Origin: CAVPDA01 sp963702495 | Lineage (GTDB): Bacteria; Pseudomonadota; Gammaproteobacteria; Burkholderiales; Rhodocyclaceae | Reading direction: 5' to 3' | DNA length: 64,000 nt | NCBI GenBank assembly: GCA_963702495.1 | Contig: CAVPDA010000001.1 | Location: 22,919-86,918 of the forward strand | Shown: piece by piece, positions 62,536-64,000 of the stretch | Layout: every line of letters begins with the position of its first letter | How positions within the stretch are numbered: position 1 is the first letter of the stretch | Made by a program: the position numbers and the translations under genes | Notes under the pieces: generated by a model | The model's database searches: none | Told to the model about the DNA's origin: nothing | The model's input: the letters and a program-made list of their open reading frames with translations, nothing else

Positions 62536-62557
62536 CCCCCGGCATTAGAGCCGGGGG
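62536..62557 (-). terminator. stem-loop after the activator gene
   Basis: CCCCCGGC and GCCGGGGG form a perfect 8-bp stem around six bases, 13 bp after the activator's stop. The T-tract is weak (ATACTT on the minus strand). It would separate activator transcription from the eCIS operon. Confidence 0.6.
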
Positions 62558-62570
62558 CCTGCCTTGGTAG

Positions 62571-63552
62571 CTAGCCGCGCCGCGCGGCTGCGGGCGGCAC
62601 CGGGTTGATCGCGTAGCGCTTCATCTTGCGGTAGAGAGTCATGCGCGACCAGCGCAGATGGCGCGCCGCCTCGCTGCGGTTCCACTCGCATTGCACCAGT
62701 GCGGAGACGATGCGCGTGCGCTCCGCGTCCGACGGCGCGCCGGCACCTGCGCGTGATGGCGTCGGGAAGATCGCTCTCGGCGACGAAACCCTCCGTGGCA
62801 TGGATGTATGCCACCTCGACGAAATTGCGCAACTCGCGGCAGTTGCCTGGCCAGTCGTAGGCCGTCAGCGCCGCCATCGCTTGGGGCGCGAGGCGCAGCG
62901 GCCGCCGCGCCTCCGGCGGCTGCAACTCACGGGCGAAATGCGCCAGCAGCAGCGGAATGTCCTCGCGCCGTTCGCGCAGCGGCGGAAGGTCCACGCGCGC
63001 GACATTGAGCCGGTAGAACAGGTCGGCGCGAAAGCGACTCTCCTGCACCTCGTGTTCGAGGCCATGGTGGGTGGCGGCGATCACCCGCAGATCCACCTGC
63101 GTGCTGCGCGTCGCTCCCACCGGAAACACCTCGCGGGTTTCGATGACGCGCAGAATCTTGGCCTGGGACGCCGGGCTCATGTCTCCGATCTCGTCCAGGA
63201 ACAGGGTGCCGCCGCCGGCGAGCATGATCTTGCCGCAGTAGTTCGCCGAGGCACCGGTGAATGCGCCCTTGACGTGGCCGAACAGTTCGCTCTCCAGCAG
63301 CGCGTCGGGCAGCGCAGCGCAGTTGATGCACACCATGCGCGCCGCGGCGCGCCGGCTGAGGCGATGAATGCCCCAGGCCACGCATTCCTTGCCGGTGCCG
63401 GTTTCTCCGGTAATGAGGACATTGCAGTCGGAGCGCGCGATCCGCTCCAGGCTTGCCCGCAGACTGCGCATGGCCGCACTCTCGCCGATGAAGGCATCGA
63501 GCGGGGAACATTCGGTGGCACAGGCGCTCTGCCGCGGCAGGCTGTTGTTCAT
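62571..63552 (-). CDS. sigma-54-dependent activator lacking a sensory domain (one frameshift)
   Basis: About 327 aa. After only 20-25 residues comes the AAA+ domain: FIGESAAMRSLRASLERIAR, Walker A GETGTGKE, sigma-54 loop LFGHVKGAFTGAS, Walker B GGGTLFLDEIGDM, sensor and Arg finger VIETREVFPVGATRSTQVDL, RFRADLFYRLNVARVDLPPL, DWPGNCRELRNFVEVAYIHA. The C-terminal Fis-type HTH (ALVQCEWNRSEAARHLRWSR, MTLYRKMKRYAI) is in another frame; the shift is near 62745. No receiver or GAF domain, like PspF or HrpR/S, so activity is probably set by its level or by a partner protein. Likely controls the eCIS operon. Confidence 0.85.
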
Positions 63553-63969
63553 TGTCTCTCCTTATTCTTACCCCGGTGAGTCCGGGCCTGCGGCCGGCGC
63601 GGTCAGACCCGTGACCGCCTGCGACCGCTCTCCAGCGTGGAGCGCCCGCAGCCTGCGAGCACCGGCATCACCCTGCACCCTGTCGCGGCTGAAGGCCGGT
63701 GACATCCTCAATTGAAGGACATCGTCCCCCGAATGTAAATCCTCCAGAAGTCATACGCCAGCCCGCGCCGGCCGCCGCGCGCGCCTGGCCGCCGTCCTGG
63801 CGAACCTGTACGCACCGCTACAGCGTCTCGCAACGGACGGGCCGAAGTCAAGGCATGCGCGCTTTCGCCGCAGCGCGACGAGAACTCCCGGCGCCCGCTG
63901 CACTCTGAGCCTATAATAATGCGACGAGCGTAGTCGCCCGGAATGCAACCCTGTCGACAAGGAGAAGTG
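63553..63969. promoter_or_regulatory. divergent intergenic region with a TATAAT box
   Basis: 417 bp without a gene. TATAAT at 63912-63917 lies 53 bp before the rightward gene and is a likely -10 element; no good -35 is present at the right spacing. Nothing else stands out. Confidence 0.4.
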
Positions 63970-64000
63970 ATGGATGCCCCGCAGACCCCCCGCAAGCCCA
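63970..64000 (+). CDS. start of an unidentified gene (partial)
   Basis: ATG at 63970 follows AAGGAGAAGTG. Only ten codons are inside the window (MDAPQTPRKP), too few to name the product. Ribosome site and upstream TATAAT support a real start. Confidence 0.5.
   Translation, partial: MDAPQTPRKP

Overview
The window is a GC-rich proteobacterial chromosome segment. Small Trp/Gly/Tyr-rich secreted proteins of the sulfur-globule type (21.5 and 27.3-28.6 kb) suggest a sulfur-oxidising beta- or gammaproteobacterium, but no rRNA or core marker gene is present to fix the taxon.

Layout. (1) 1-2.5 kb, minus strand: a C39-like peptidase, a RimK-like ATP-grasp ligase and a partial GCS2-type carboxylate-amine ligase. 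(2) 2.67-13.67 kb: an 11-kb integrated element flanked by 58-bp direct repeats that are the 3' part of tRNA-Leu(TAA). It carries a broken tyrosine integrase, an AlpA-like regulator, a primase/RepA-type helicase followed by an iteron-like array, both terminase subunits and a capsid protein, but no portal or tail genes, and holds an ISAzo13-like insertion. This looks like a satellite-type or decayed prophage. (3) 13.8-20.1 kb: glycerate kinase, a secreted Ig-like protein, hydroxypyruvate isomerase and an AI-2E-type permease. (4) 20.2-30.5 kb: small exported proteins, a PfkB kinase, a DOMON-like/DUF1343 pair, a cluster of sulfur-globule-like proteins with a TPR membrane protein, a VOC protein and an exported OB-fold protein. 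(5) 30.6-62.2 kb, all minus strand: a complete-looking extracellular contractile injection system (eCIS) cluster. (6) 62.6-63.6 kb: a sigma-54 activator without a sensory domain, then the start of a divergent gene.

In order of transcription the eCIS cluster reads: DUF3467, DUF4255 cap protein, carboxypeptidase-regulatory-like protein, sheath, tube, second sheath, second tube, CIS-tube/LysM-position protein, a 57-aa protein, gpD hub, gpV spike, a baseplate-position protein with a C-terminal membrane segment, gp25, gpJ, gpI-like, two Ig-like small proteins, three related large proteins, a candidate tape-measure protein, an AAA+ ATPase, and two DUF4157 proteins, the last ending in a GH24 lysozyme-like domain. 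A -24/-12 promoter (GG-N10-GC) lies about 60 bp before the first gene, and two 20-bp inverted repeats of the form TGTNAC-N8-GTNACA lie 84 bp apart upstream. The adjacent sigma-54 activator is the natural candidate to act on them.

Many genes carry single-base indels that leave otherwise clean reading frames, often in homopolymers. They are concentrated in the tRNA-Leu element but also occur in host and eCIS genes, so sequencing or assembly error must be excluded before these are called pseudogenes.
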